A stretch of 64,000 nucleotides of DNA from SCUB01 sp041918675. Its GTDB lineage: Bacteria > Pseudomonadota > Alphaproteobacteria > Rhizobiales > Xanthobacteraceae. The stretch spans positions 1-64,000 of the forward strand of contig JAYRVF010000012.1 of assembly GCA_041918675.1 (NCBI GenBank). The letters are read 5' to 3'. Positions 10,313 through 19,156 of this stretch are shown piece by piece. Position 1 is the stretch's first letter, and each line of letters begins with the position of its first letter. Below the pieces are notes generated by a model, which saw only the letters and a list, made by a program, of their open reading frames with translations, was not told the origin of the DNA and did not search any database. The position numbers were made by a program, and so were the translations under genes.

Positions 10313-11404
10313 CTACCCGATGCGCAGCGGCGGCATCGCCTTCATGACCGTCTGGATCAATTCGGCCTGCCGGTTGCTTCCGGTCTTGGTCATCAGATTC
10401 TTCAGATGCGTGCGCGCCGTGGCGTCGGAAATGCCGAGCGTGGCGGCGGCTTCATCGATCGTCTTCTGCTGCAGGAGCAGGATCAGCACCGAAACCTCGC
10501 GCGGTGTGAGCCCAAAAAGCTGGGCGAGATGTTTGCCGAACGCGGGCAAATCGGAATCCTGCGCGTTGATCATCACGGCGAAAACATCGGACTTGGGCTC
10601 GGCCCGCATGATCGCCGCGATATGACGCTTACCTTGGCCATCGACGACCGGGAACATCTGCGGCACCCGCGGATCGGCCGTCAGCGCGGCCTGAAAAGCC
10701 TGCGCCGCCTCGGACGACGCGAACGACAGCTTGCCGCCGCGCGCCGTCGCGACGGTGCCGTCCGCGCAAAGGCCATCGCCCGCTGGGTTGGTTCGCTGAA
10801 TTCTGCCGGTGCGGTCGACCATGATGACGGCGACGGTGAGCTGGTCGATGACCGAGGCGAGCGCGTCGCGATCGAGGCTGCGCCGCTCGAGCAAGCCGGA
10901 AATGGTGACCGCGCGGCGGACGTGCGGGGCGATCTGGCCGATGAAGATCCGTTCGCTCTCGCCGAAATTTCCCTTCTCACGCGTGCGCGCCGCGGAGATC
11001 GAGCCGACCTCGCGCGGGCGCTTGGCGATGACGGCGCCGAGAAGATCGTAATAGCCCTGCGGCGCGCACCATTCGCGGTAGAAGCGGCTTTCGAGGTACT
11101 CCTGCTCGTCGATGAAATCGAAGGCGCCGACCGGCTGGTCGAGTTCGGCCATCAGCACGGCGGCTCCGATCGGGCTCATGCCGGCATAGCGTTGCAGCAG
11201 CAGCGCGGTCCATTCCGGCGACGTTCCATGCTCGACGAACATCGACGCGCGGCCGTCGATCGGATCGATGACGTTGATCGAGGCCGCCTTGGCCTCGATC
11301 GTCGAACAAACGCGCGCCAGCACATGCGGCCAGCGCTCGGGCTGCAGGATCGCGTCGTAGATAATGCCAATCGTCGCGGTGATGTCGTTCGTTTCCTGTT
11401 CCAT
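10313..11404 (-). CDS. LuxR-family transcriptional regulator
   Basis: Residues ~295-360 of 363 form a C-terminal LuxR/GerE helix-turn-helix: GLTPREVSVLILLLQQ, then a recognition-helix region with ISDATARTHLKNLMTKTG. The N-terminal ~280 residues look like a PAS/GAF-like sensory region (QPERWPHVLARVC near the N-terminus; VIMVDRTGRIQRTNPAG around residue 205). No membrane segment is evident and the ligand is unknown. I chose ATG at 11404 (MEQETNDIT), preceded by G-rich sequence that can act as a ribosome site; an upstream extension of 28 residues is Arg-rich and unconvincing. It is convergent with the adhesin and on the same strand downstream of the T1SS genes, so control of adhesin or exporter expression is a reasonable inference but not shown. 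Confidence 0.85.
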   Translation of the reverse strand: MEQETNDITATIGIIYDAILQPERWPHVLARVCSTIEAKAASINVIDPIDGRASMFVEHGTSPEWTALLLQRYAGMSPIGAAVLMAELDQPVGAFDFIDEQEYLESRFYREWCAPQGYYDLLGAVIAKRPREVGSISAARTREKGNFGESERIFIGQIAPHVRRAVTISGLLERRSLDRDALASVIDQLTVAVIMVDRTGRIQRTNPAGDGLCADGTVATARGGKLSFASSEAAQAFQAALTADPRVPQMFPVVDGQGKRHIAAIMRAEPKSDVFAVMINAQDSDLPAFGKHLAQLFGLTPREVSVLILLLQQKTIDEAAATLGISDATARTHLKNLMTKTGSNRQAELIQTVMKAMPPLRIG

Positions 11405-11721
11405 TCCCCTTCGCACAGCCCCCTTTGCAAAGTCCCCTTCGCGCGATCCCCCTCGCATCATCCGTCTCGCGCGGATTTGTTGCATCAAGATCGATGATAG
11501 GAACTTATGTCAGGATCCGCGCGTTTGGAAAGCAGCGGTCGGTTTCGATCACGCTCCGATCACGTCGAGTTGAGAAAGCACCCTCCAGTGCGTGCGGGGT
11601 TGGCCCGGCGGCGACCGAGGCCCGCGCGCCGTTCTTGGCGGAAGTGAACAACCGCGGCCGGCGCGCCGCGCGCCTTTCAGGAAAATCGCGCCGGCACCAC
11701 CCGATTTTCCTGGGCCCGGCG
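11405..11721. other. Intergenic region between hlyD-like and luxR-like genes
   Basis: This 317-bp stretch has no convincing coding frame. Next to the regulator start it carries a C-rich imperfect repeat (CCCCTT/CCCCCT units at 11406-11455), and at its other end a long perfect inverted repeat (annotated separately). The regulator promoter should lie here but I cannot place -35/-10 elements with confidence. Confidence 0.6.
11678..11712 (-). terminator. Perfect 11-bp inverted repeat just downstream of hlyD-like gene
   Basis: CAGGAAAATCG at 11678-11688 pairs perfectly with CGATTTTCCTG at 11702-11712, with a 13-nt loop, 9 bp past the stop of the HlyD-like gene on the minus strand. Position and stem length suit a transcript end or attenuator, but there is no clear U-run after the stem, so it could instead be a protein-binding palindrome. 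Confidence 0.4.
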
Positions 11722-13113
11722 CTAGCGCTCGCGAAAGGCGCGATAAATCTGGTCCGCGATCGGGCGAACCAGATAAGCCAACACGGTTCGCGGCGCGGTC
11801 TGGATAAACGCGACCACGGGCATTCCCGGTATCGGCTGAAATTCACCAAGGCGCGTGAGTTCGGCGTCCGACAACGCGATGCGTCCGACATAATAGCTCA
11901 CGGCGGTCTTTTGATCGATCGTCACGTCCGGCGAAACGACGCTGATCGTACCGTTTAGCTCCGGCGTAGAGCGCTGATTGGTCGACGAGAAACGGACCAA
12001 GGTCTTCTGACCCATCCGCACCTGATCGATCTCCTGGGGCGAAATCTTCACTTCAACAATCAGCGCGTCCGCCGTCGGAACGATCAGCATGACCGGCTCG
12101 CCCGAAGAGACCACGCCGCCCACCGTATGGACGGCGAGCTGATAGACGGTGCCGTCGATCGGCGCGCGCAGTTCAATGCGCTTGAGGGAATCTTCCGCGG
12201 CCACCCGCTTTTCGACAAGCTCGGAGCGCTTGGCGCGGATATCCGTCAGCTCGCGTCCGACTTCCTTGCGCATCTCCTGATTGATCTGAAGAATCTTGAT
12301 CTCGGTTTCGGCGATGCGCCCGCGCGCCTCGGCGATTTGCGCCGTCAGTAGTCCGCGCTCGCCGAAAAGACGCGCGCCATCACGTTCGCTGGCGGTGACA
12401 CGGTTGAATTGTATGAGCTTCTTTTCCCAGAGTTCGCGGATGCCCTGCAGTTCCTTCTGGTTCCAGGAGATTTCGGTATCCTTGGCCGTCGCTTGCGCGA
12501 TCTGACCGCTGATCTGCTCCTTGAGCTGCTCGATCTGCTGGTGCAATTGCGCGGTCTGACCGTCGCGCAGCGCGCGGCGGCTTTCAAACAGCCTGATCTC
12601 GCCGCCGATCAGGCGCGCGACATCCGCGTCGCCATCGCGGCTGGTGAGCGTATCGGGAAAGCGAATCGTGCCCGCCTCGTCGCGCTCGGCCTCGAAACGC
12701 GCCTCGCGCGCGGCGAGTTCATCGAGCGCCTTGATCACGATCGACAGATTGGCGCGCGTCTGCGTGTCGTCCAGTCGCATCACCACGTCGCCGGCCTTGA
12801 CGCGCTGGCCATCGCGGACGAACAGCTCGCCGACGATCCCGCCGGTCGGATGCTGGACTTTCTTGACGTTGGTTTCGACAACCAACTGCCCCGGCGCGAT
12901 CACCGCGCCGACAATCTCCGTCGTCGCCGCCCAGCCTCCGACCACGCCGACCAGCATCGCGATGGTGATCGCCGCGATCATCAACTGCCGCGCCAGGGAG
13001 CGGTCGGCGGCGGAGTCGCGCCGGCCGAACAAGGCTTCGATCAGGCGGTCGAGCGCGCGCGCGCCGATTGCACGCGGCGATCCCGCGGGCTCACGCGTCG
13101 CGTTCGCGTTCAT
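11722..13113 (-). CDS. HlyD-family type I secretion periplasmic adaptor
   Basis: This 463-residue protein is the membrane-fusion subunit of a type I secretion system, linking the inner-membrane ABC exporter to an outer-membrane TolC-type channel. A cytoplasmic N-terminus of ~45 residues is followed by one membrane segment (MIAAITIAMLVGVVGGWA). Next come a biotinyl-lipoyl half (VVETNVKKVQHPTGGIVGELFVRDGQRVKAGD), a long coiled coil (~residues 120-290), the second lipoyl half and a beta-barrel domain with APIDGTVYQL and the VEVKISPQEID strand. The length fits PrtE/HlyD-type adaptors. Its ATG overlaps the stop of the upstream ABC gene (ATGA), so the two are translationally coupled. No tolC-like gene is present in the window. 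Confidence 0.93.
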   Translation of the reverse strand: MNANATREPAGSPRAIGARALDRLIEALFGRRDSAADRSLARQLMIAAITIAMLVGVVGGWAATTEIVGAVIAPGQLVVETNVKKVQHPTGGIVGELFVRDGQRVKAGDVVMRLDDTQTRANLSIVIKALDELAAREARFEAERDEAGTIRFPDTLTSRDGDADVARLIGGEIRLFESRRALRDGQTAQLHQQIEQLKEQISGQIAQATAKDTEISWNQKELQGIRELWEKKLIQFNRVTASERDGARLFGERGLLTAQIAEARGRIAETEIKILQINQEMRKEVGRELTDIRAKRSELVEKRVAAEDSLKRIELRAPIDGTVYQLAVHTVGGVVSSGEPVMLIVPTADALIVEVKISPQEIDQVRMGQKTLVRFSSTNQRSTPELNGTISVVSPDVTIDQKTAVSYYVGRIALSDAELTRLGEFQPIPGMPVVAFIQTAPRTVLAYLVRPIADQIYRAFRER

Positions 13114-14858
13114 CGTTGCACCTGCGGCGTCACGGCGAATGCCGGCGCCACGGCGGGCGTCGACCGCTGTGCCTGCTGGATCTTCTGCATGACATCGTCC
13201 TTCGGGCCGAGCGCCTGCATGCGCCCGCCGGCGATGACCAGAAGCTGGTCCAGACCGCCAAGCGCCGAGGCGCGATGGGCGACCACGATGACGATGCCCC
13301 CACGCGCCCGCACGCCGAGAATTGCTTTTGTCAGCGCCTCCTCGCCTTCCTGATCGAGGTTGGAATTCGGTTCATCGAGGACGACCAGGAAGGGATCGCG
13401 ATAGAGCGCGCGCGCCAGCGCGACGCGCTGCTGCTGGCCCGCCGATAGCAGACGGCCATTGTCGCCGACCGGAGTTTCATAGCCGCGGGGCAGACGCAGG
13501 ATGAGGTCATGAATTCCGGCGGCTTTCGCCGCCTCGATCACATTGTCGGGGTTCGGTTCGGCTTGAAATCGCGCGATGTTTTCGGCCACGGTGCCATCGA
13601 ACAATTCGACATCCTGCGGCAGGTAGCCGATATCGCGGCCGAGGATCGCCGGCGACATTTGCATGAGCGTCGCGCCGTCGAGCCGCACCGTGCCGCGCGC
13701 GGGCTGCCACACGCCGACGATGAGGCGCACCAGCGATGACTTGCCGGAAGCGCTCGGTCCGACAATGCCGAGGCCCTGACCGCCGGAAAGACGGAACGTG
13801 ACGTCCTGCAGGACCACGTTCTGCTCGCCCGGCGGCACGCCGATGACGCCTTCGACCGCGAGCGTCGATTTCGGTCGCGGCAATTCGAGCGCGTCCGGCC
13901 GCTCGGGAAACTGCGCGAAGAGTTTTGTCAGGCGCGACCAGCTTTGCCGGGCCAATACGAAACCACGCCAATTCGCGATGGCTTGCTCGACAGGCGCGAG
14001 CGCGCGGGCGGTCAGGATCGAGCTTGCGATGATGATGCCGGCGGACGCCTGCTGACTGATCACGAGATAGGCGCCGACCGCGAGCACCGCCGATTGCAAC
14101 GCGATGCGAAGCGTCTTCGAAAGCGCGCCCATTCCACCGGTGATATCGGCGATGGCGCGCAGGCCCTTGCCATGATCGCCGGCGACAGCCTTCCAGCGCC
14201 GCGCGAATTCCGCGCTCATGCCCATCGCATGCAGCACCTCGGCGTTACGGCGGCTGGCGTCGGCCAATGCCTGCCGTCGCCAACCGAGTTGCGAAGCGGA
14301 TTCGATGCGCGCGCGGGTCAACCGATCGCTGAGCCACGTCAGCACGATCAGGATGCAACCGCCGATAAACGCGGTCATGCCGAGCCAAAAATGGAACATG
14401 AAGCAGATGCCGAGATAAAGCGGCATCCACGGCAGGTCGAACAGCGCCGTCGGTCCCTGGCTGGTCAGAAACGCCTTGATCTGGTCGATATCGCGCAGCG
14501 GCTGCAGGTTCTCGCCGCGGGCGCCGGCTCTGAGCGGGATTCGGATCAGCGTGTCATAAACACGATGGTCGAGCATCTCATCGAGCTTCCAGCCGACCCG
14601 AACGAGAATGCGCGAGCGCAGGAAATCGAGCAGCCCCTGAAACAGAAAGAGCGCCGCGGCAAGAATGCAGAGGCCGATCAGGGTCGGCACGCTCTGACTC
14701 GGAATCACGCGATCGTAGATTTCGAGCATGAAGAACGAGCCGGTCAGCATCAGCACGTTCAAGACGGCGGTTATCAACCCGATGCCGACGAAGACACGAC
14801 GTGTCGCGGAAAGCGCGGCGGTCAGGGGCGATTGGCTGGCATCCGCTGATATGGGCAT
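13110..14858 (-). CDS. Type I secretion ABC transporter, permease/ATPase (PrtD-like)
   Basis: The N-terminal ~300 residues hold a six-helix ABC exporter domain (hydrophobic segments begin at VFVGIGLITAVLNVLMLTGSFF). The nucleotide-binding domain has Walker A GPSASGKSS at ~residue 366, the signature LSAGQQQRVALARAL at ~470, Walker B FLVVLDEP with NSNLD, and an H-loop VAHR. There is no N-terminal C39 peptidase or C39-like domain, so it is the PrtD/AprD class that exports RTX-type substrates uncleaved. I chose ATG at 14858 (MPISADASQS); a TTG 66 bp upstream would add an Arg-rich leader. It is first in a two-gene operon with the HlyD-like gene, and the giant adhesin ~3 kb away is the likely cargo. 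Confidence 0.93.
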   Translation of the reverse strand: MPISADASQSPLTAALSATRRVFVGIGLITAVLNVLMLTGSFFMLEIYDRVIPSQSVPTLIGLCILAAALFLFQGLLDFLRSRILVRVGWKLDEMLDHRVYDTLIRIPLRAGARGENLQPLRDIDQIKAFLTSQGPTALFDLPWMPLYLGICFMFHFWLGMTAFIGGCILIVLTWLSDRLTRARIESASQLGWRRQALADASRRNAEVLHAMGMSAEFARRWKAVAGDHGKGLRAIADITGGMGALSKTLRIALQSAVLAVGAYLVISQQASAGIIIASSILTARALAPVEQAIANWRGFVLARQSWSRLTKLFAQFPERPDALELPRPKSTLAVEGVIGVPPGEQNVVLQDVTFRLSGGQGLGIVGPSASGKSSLVRLIVGVWQPARGTVRLDGATLMQMSPAILGRDIGYLPQDVELFDGTVAENIARFQAEPNPDNVIEAAKAAGIHDLILRLPRGYETPVGDNGRLLSAGQQQRVALARALYRDPFLVVLDEPNSNLDQEGEEALTKAILGVRARGGIVIVVAHRASALGGLDQLLVIAGGRMQALGPKDDVMQKIQQAQRSTPAVAPAFAVTPQVQR

Positions 14859-15840
14859 GATCGATGTGCGTGATTGGACCCGAACGCGCCGCCCGCGCGA
14901 CGCGCCAACGGCATGGAACTTCAAGAAATTTGAGACCGGCGCGGAGTGGTATTTGAGCGCTATTTCATTGGCGAACTTAGCAAAATTCGGCGCGCGGAGG
15001 AACCTCGCGTCTCACCTTCCCTCGATGGCTTTCGATGATGGTGAATGCCGAAATGTGAGACGACCGCGCGGGGCGGCTAGAAGCGGCTCGCGCCGCGCCG
15101 CCGCTTGTGCGGCGCACAAGAAGTGGCCGTGCTTTGCTCAATCTCGTTTTCGGCGCGGTGCGGCACCGACAACCGTTCAGACGCGGCGGTTCCGAGCACC
15201 CGCCGGATTGAGCGCGGGTTCATCCTTGCGCTGGCATTCGGCGCGCGAATTTGGCTCAGAAACACTTTCGACCGACATGCACCGGGAGGTCATGTGATCG
15301 GCAGAGTGGCCACAAATAGACTTCCGTCGGGAACGCAAGCACGGCGGCCGCGACGACGAACGTGGTTCCGTGCCCGCATGCCGGGTCAGGTCTCGCTGCA
15401 TTCTGCTTGCGGTCTATCTGTTTCTTTCAGTTTCCGAAATGGATTGATTCTGTGCAAGGCATTGAATATGCTATGATAATTCAAGATATGGCGCCCGTTT
15501 CTCCCCGCTCCGAATTCACCCCTCTATTCGGCCGAAATACGCGGAGGCGGATAAGCGCGCGGACCGTGTTCGCCGCGAACAACGAAGGAATTCGCGTTCT
15601 CTCATGCGATCCGATGTGGTGGAGGCCGCCCGGCTGGCGCGGGTAGCCCGAACGGGGATTGCCGCCGCCGGCTCGATCCGTTTCGGGTTCATCGACGCGC
15701 GCGATTCGTGCAAGGATCGAGCAACCCGCGCAAGTGAGCATGATGTCGTCCGTCAAGCGTTCCACGATTTTCGGCCACGCGCGCCCATGACAGTCGCCCG
15801 AGCGAACCCTCGCCAAGGATAGCCACCAAGGACGGACGCA
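14859..15840. other. Gene-free 1-kb region between T1SS and molybdenum genes
   Basis: No frame here has a credible start, codon pattern or recognisable product on either strand. The left part must hold the promoter of the divergent ABC gene. The right part contains an AT-rich island at about 15420-15490 with a possible promoter for fdhD (listed separately). A GC-only hairpin (GCGCCGC/GCGGCGC near 15091-15116) has no U-run. The region could contain a small RNA or decayed gene, but I see no positive evidence. Confidence 0.6.
15444..15472 (+). promoter_or_regulatory. Candidate sigma-70-type promoter upstream of fdhD
   Basis: TTGATT at 15444-15449 and TATGCT at 15467-15472 are separated by 17 bp within the only AT-rich patch of a GC-rich gap. 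The distance to the fdhD start (~370 bp) is long, which lowers confidence. Confidence 0.25.
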
Positions 15841-16716
15841 TTGAACGAAACCGAACGCCCTCTCCTTCCCGATCCGCATGACACGCGACTGACCGAGCGC
15901 GTCGCCGGCCTCGATCATACCGGCGCTCCCGTAACGGCGACGGTCACCGTCGAACGGCCGCTGACGATCTTCCTCAACGCGCAGGAGATCGTGACCGCGA
16001 TGACCATCAACGATTATCCGGAATATCTCGCGATCGGCTATCTCCTCAACCAGAACATGCTGCGGCGCGACGACATCGTGACCGGCGTGGATTACGACGC
16101 GGAGCTTTCCGTCGTCGTGGTGCGCACCACGCGCAAGACCGACTACGAGGAAAAACTCAAGAAGAAGGTGCAGACCTCGGGCTGCGCCCAGGGCACCGCC
16201 TTCGGCGACCTGATGGAGGCACTCGACGGAATCCGATTGCCGCAGGCGGTGCTGCGCACGTCGTGGCTCTACGCGCTCACCAAGGCGATCAACACCACGC
16301 CGTCGCTTTATCTCGAGGCCGGCGCCATTCACGGCTGCGTGCTGGCGCGCCGGGACCGCGTCCTCGTCTACATGGAAGACGTCGGCCGCCACAACGCCGC
16401 CGACAAGATCGCCGGCTGGATGTTCCGTCACGGCGTCTCCGGCGACGACAAGATATTCTACACCACCGGCCGTTTGACGTCCGAAATGGTGATCAAGACC
16501 TGGCGCATGGGAATTCCGATCCTGGTTTCGCGCTCGGGGTTCACGGCATGGGGCGTCGAGCTCGCGCGCAAGGCCAACCTCACCTTGATCGGCCGCGCCC
16601 GCGGCCAGCGTTTCATCGCCCTGGCGGGCGAGGATCGCATCGTGTTCGACCAGCCGCTCGCGGAGGTCGAGCACGAGCACACGCGCCACCGGCGCAAGGC
16701 GGCCGCCGATGACTGA
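15841..16716 (+). CDS. fdhD: Formate dehydrogenase accessory sulfurtransferase FdhD
   Basis: The 291-residue protein matches FdhD in length and motifs: ERPLTIFLNAQEIVTAM near residue 38, HGCVLARRD, YMEDVGRHNAADKIAG and YTTGRLTSEMV. FdhD passes sulfur from the cysteine desulfurase IscS to the Mo-bis-MGD cofactor of formate dehydrogenase. The start is TTG at 15841, set by AAGGA at 15828-15832 with 8-nt spacing. The active loop reads TSGCAQG with a single cysteine (Cys115), whereas E. coli FdhD has a CxxC pair there. It overlaps mobA by 8 bp, so the two are probably co-transcribed. Confidence 0.93.
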   Translation: MNETERPLLPDPHDTRLTERVAGLDHTGAPVTATVTVERPLTIFLNAQEIVTAMTINDYPEYLAIGYLLNQNMLRRDDIVTGVDYDAELSVVVVRTTRKTDYEEKLKKKVQTSGCAQGTAFGDLMEALDGIRLPQAVLRTSWLYALTKAINTTPSLYLEAGAIHGCVLARRDRVLVYMEDVGRHNAADKIAGWMFRHGVSGDDKIFYTTGRLTSEMVIKTWRMGIPILVSRSGFTAWGVELARKANLTLIGRARGQRFIALAGEDRIVFDQPLAEVEHEHTRHRRKAAADD

Positions 16717-17329
16717 TGCCGTGCTCGGATTGATCCTGGCCGGTGGTCAGGCGCGTCGCATGGGCGGCGGCGACAAGGCGATGCTGCGGGTCGGCGGGCG
16801 CACCATTCTGGAGCGGGTGATCGATTGCCTGAAACCGCAATGCGCCGCGCTGGTGCTCAACGCCAATGGCGATCCCGCGCGCTTCGCCGATCTCGGGCTT
16901 ACGGTGATCGGCGACGGCATCGCCGGCTTCGCCGGACCGCTCGCCGGCATTCTCGCCGGGCTCGACTGGGCTGCGGCCAACAGGCCGGACATCGAAACCG
17001 TCGTCAGCGTGCCGGCCGATTGTCCGTTTCCGCCGGGCGATCTGGTGCGGCGGCTGCGTCAGGCGCGCGCGGAAAGCGGCGCGCCACTTGCCTGCGCGGC
17101 GTCCGGCGGCTGGCGCCATCCGCCCATCGCGCTGTGGGCCGTCTCGCTGCGCGGGGATCTGCGGCACGCGATCACCGCCGAAGGCGAGCGCAAGATCGAC
17201 GCCTGGACGGCACGCCACGGCGTTGCCGTCGCCGAATGGCCGGCGACCCCGTTCGATCCGTTCTTCAACGTCAATACGCCGGCCGACGCGGCCGAGGCCG
17301 ACGCGCTGGCGGCGCGGCTCGGGCTATGA
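16709..17329 (+). CDS. mobA: Molybdenum cofactor guanylyltransferase MobA
   Basis: The 206-residue protein has the nucleotidyltransferase signature LILAGGQARRMGGGDKAML at its N-terminus, a GPLAGILAGLDWA segment, VPADCPF (metal-binding Asp) and the C-terminal FDPFFNVNTPAD typical of MobA. It attaches GMP from GTP to molybdopterin, making MGD for DMSO-reductase-family enzymes such as formate dehydrogenase, which agrees with the overlapping fdhD upstream. The Gly-Gly-Gly before DK is slightly longer than the usual RMGxDK spacing. Transcription converges with moeA 24 bp away. Confidence 0.93.
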   Translation: MTDAVLGLILAGGQARRMGGGDKAMLRVGGRTILERVIDCLKPQCAALVLNANGDPARFADLGLTVIGDGIAGFAGPLAGILAGLDWAAANRPDIETVVSVPADCPFPPGDLVRRLRQARAESGAPLACAASGGWRHPPIALWAVSLRGDLRHAITAEGERKIDAWTARHGVAVAEWPATPFDPFFNVNTPADAAEADALAARLGL

Positions 17330-17353
17330 CGCGGCGCGCTCGCCCGAAACGCC

Positions 17354-18631
17354 CTACCCGAAGCCGGTCATGGCGGAATGGGGCGTAAATCGCAGCATGG
17401 TTCCCGGTTCGACACGCGTCATCTCTTCCGGCAGGACGGCAAGACCATCGGTCCGGGTGAGCGAGGTGATGATGCCGGCGCCGTCCTTGGGATGCTTCGT
17501 CGCCTCGGGAATACCGTCGTCGCCCTCGCGTAGCGCGACACGGACATATTCGCGCCGCCCCGCTTTTTTCTTGTAGGCGAAGGCCGCGCGCACCGGATAG
17601 GTCGCGAGCGGCATCGGCGTCGCGCCCGCGAGCCGCAGAAGCAGCGGCCGCACCACATGGGCGAAGGTGACGAACACAGCGACGGGATTGCCCGGCAGGC
17701 CCACGAACGCCGCGTTCTCCTCGCCCGCGCCGATCACCCCGAGCGCGACCGGCCGGCCCGGCTTGATCGCCAAACGCCAGAAGAAAAGCCGGCCGACGCG
17801 CTCCACGGCCGCGCGCACGAAATCGGCGTCTCCGGCCGAAACGCCGCCCGAGGTCAAAATGAGATCATGGCCGTCCGCCGCCCGCCGCAGCGACCGCGCG
17901 AGGCCCTCGGGCTCGTCGGCGAGAATGCCGAGATCGGTCACCTCGGCGCCATGGGCGCGCAAGAGCATCGCGAGCATCGCCCGGTTGGCATCGTATGTCC
18001 GCGCCGATCCGAGCGGTTCGCCGGGTTCGACGAGTTCGTCGCCGGTCGAGAACAGCGCCACCCGCGCCCGCCGCCTGACGGTAAGTCGCGGCATGCCGAG
18101 AGCTGCGGCAAGCGCGGCCTCGCGCACCCCGATGACGCGGCCGGCCGCGAGTGCAACCGCGCCTTTCTCGATGTCCTCGCCGGCAAGACGCACATTCGCA
18201 CCGCGCGCCAGCCCCTCGGGAAGAACGACCGCGTCGTCCTCGATCCGACAATCCTCCTGCATGAAGACCGTGTCGGCGCCCGTGGGCATCGGCGCGCCGG
18301 TGAAGATGCGGATAGCGATGCCGGCCCCGACGGCGGACGTCGGCGACGATCCCGCATAGACGGTTTCCCCGATGGCGAGCCGCGTCGGCGCGTCGGCGCG
18401 AAGATCGCCGTGGCGGACGGCAAATCCATCGACCGCGGAATTGTCGAAGGTCGGCAGCGGCACCGGCGCGATCAGATCGGCGGCAAGGCCACGGCCTCGC
18501 GCGTCGTCAAGCGCCACCGTCTCGGTCCGCGAAAGAGGGCTCACGCGCGCGGCGATTAATTGTTCGGCCTCATCGACGCGAAGCAGCTCGCCTCCGAACG
18601 CGAAGCAATCGTCGGAGAGTTGCGCCACCAC
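17354..18631 (-). CDS. moeA: Molybdopterin molybdenumtransferase MoeA
   Basis: The 425-residue protein inserts molybdate into adenylylated molybdopterin. Visible family features are LPTFDNSAVDGFAVR near the N-terminus, IRIFTGAPMPTGADTVFMQED, the central MoCF-like domain with RVALFSTGDEL, ILTSGGVSAGDADF (MPT-binding loop) and FWRLAIKPGRP, and the C-terminal MoeA domain IV. The length is normal. mobB starts upstream on the same strand and ends 12 bp before this gene, so mobB-moeA form an operon. They sit between fdhD-mobA and a molybdenum hydroxylase operon. Confidence 0.95.
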   Translation of the reverse strand: MVAQLSDDCFAFGGELLRVDEAEQLIAARVSPLSRTETVALDDARGRGLAADLIAPVPLPTFDNSAVDGFAVRHGDLRADAPTRLAIGETVYAGSSPTSAVGAGIAIRIFTGAPMPTGADTVFMQEDCRIEDDAVVLPEGLARGANVRLAGEDIEKGAVALAAGRVIGVREAALAAALGMPRLTVRRRARVALFSTGDELVEPGEPLGSARTYDANRAMLAMLLRAHGAEVTDLGILADEPEGLARSLRRAADGHDLILTSGGVSAGDADFVRAAVERVGRLFFWRLAIKPGRPVALGVIGAGEENAAFVGLPGNPVAVFVTFAHVVRPLLLRLAGATPMPLATYPVRAAFAYKKKAGRREYVRVALREGDDGIPEATKHPKDGAGIITSLTRTDGLAVLPEEMTRVEPGTMLRFTPHSAMTGFG

Positions 18632-18643
18632 CCGCCTCCGCCT

Positions 18644-19156
18644 TCACGCGTCCACGGTCGCGATATCGACCGCATGCGCCGCCAAGGCATTGGCGATCCC
18701 CTCGGCGTCGGCAAGATCGATGACGGGAACGCGCGCCCCGGTCAGCGCCTCGTCGGAAGCGATCGCGAAGATGTCCGGGTCCTCCGGCTGGATGACCGGC
18801 TTGCCGACGGCGGGCCGGTGCACTTCGAGCTTGGGATGGCGGTCGCGCTTATAGCCCTCGACGATGACGAGATCGACGGCGCTGAGCTTGCTTATGAGCT
18901 CGCGCAATGTCGGCTCCGCCGCGCCGCGCATTTCGTGCATCAAGGCCCAGCGTTCGCCCGAACAGATCAGCACCTCGGTGGCGCCGGCCGTGCGATGCCG
19001 ATGCGAATCCTTGCCTGGATGGTCGATGTCGAAACGGTGATGGGCGTGCTTGATCGTGGAGACCCTGAGCCCCCGCGCGACCAGAACTGGAATGACCCGA
19101 ACAAGCAGCGTCGTCTTTCCCGCGCCGCTCCAGCCGGCAAGTCCAACAATGCGCAT
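18644..19156 (-). CDS. mobB: Molybdopterin-guanine dinucleotide biosynthesis protein MobB
   Basis: This 170-residue GTP-binding protein has Walker A GWSGAGKTTLL at residues ~7-17, then STIKHAHHRFDIDHPGKDS, both hallmarks of MobB, and LVIVEGYKRDRHPKLEV. MobB assists MGD formation by MobA. I chose ATG at 19156, which has a GAGG ribosome site just upstream and places the P-loop at the N-terminus as in the family; an in-frame extension of 50 residues is low-complexity and rejected. It lies directly upstream of moeA. Confidence 0.93.
   Translation of the reverse strand: MRIVGLAGWSGAGKTTLLVRVIPVLVARGLRVSTIKHAHHRFDIDHPGKDSHRHRTAGATEVLICSGERWALMHEMRGAAEPTLRELISKLSAVDLVIVEGYKRDRHPKLEVHRPAVGKPVIQPEDPDIFAIASDEALTGARVPVIDLADAEGIANALAAHAVDIATVDA

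Noticed and set aside
15091..15116. GC-only hairpin GCGCCGC/GCGGCGC as a terminator
   Set aside because: There is no U-run and such pairs arise easily in GC-rich sequence; no gene ends there.
15481..16689. Minus-strand frame of 402 codons opposite fdhD
   Set aside because: Antisense to a clear FdhD with all its motifs; composition is typical of a shadow frame.
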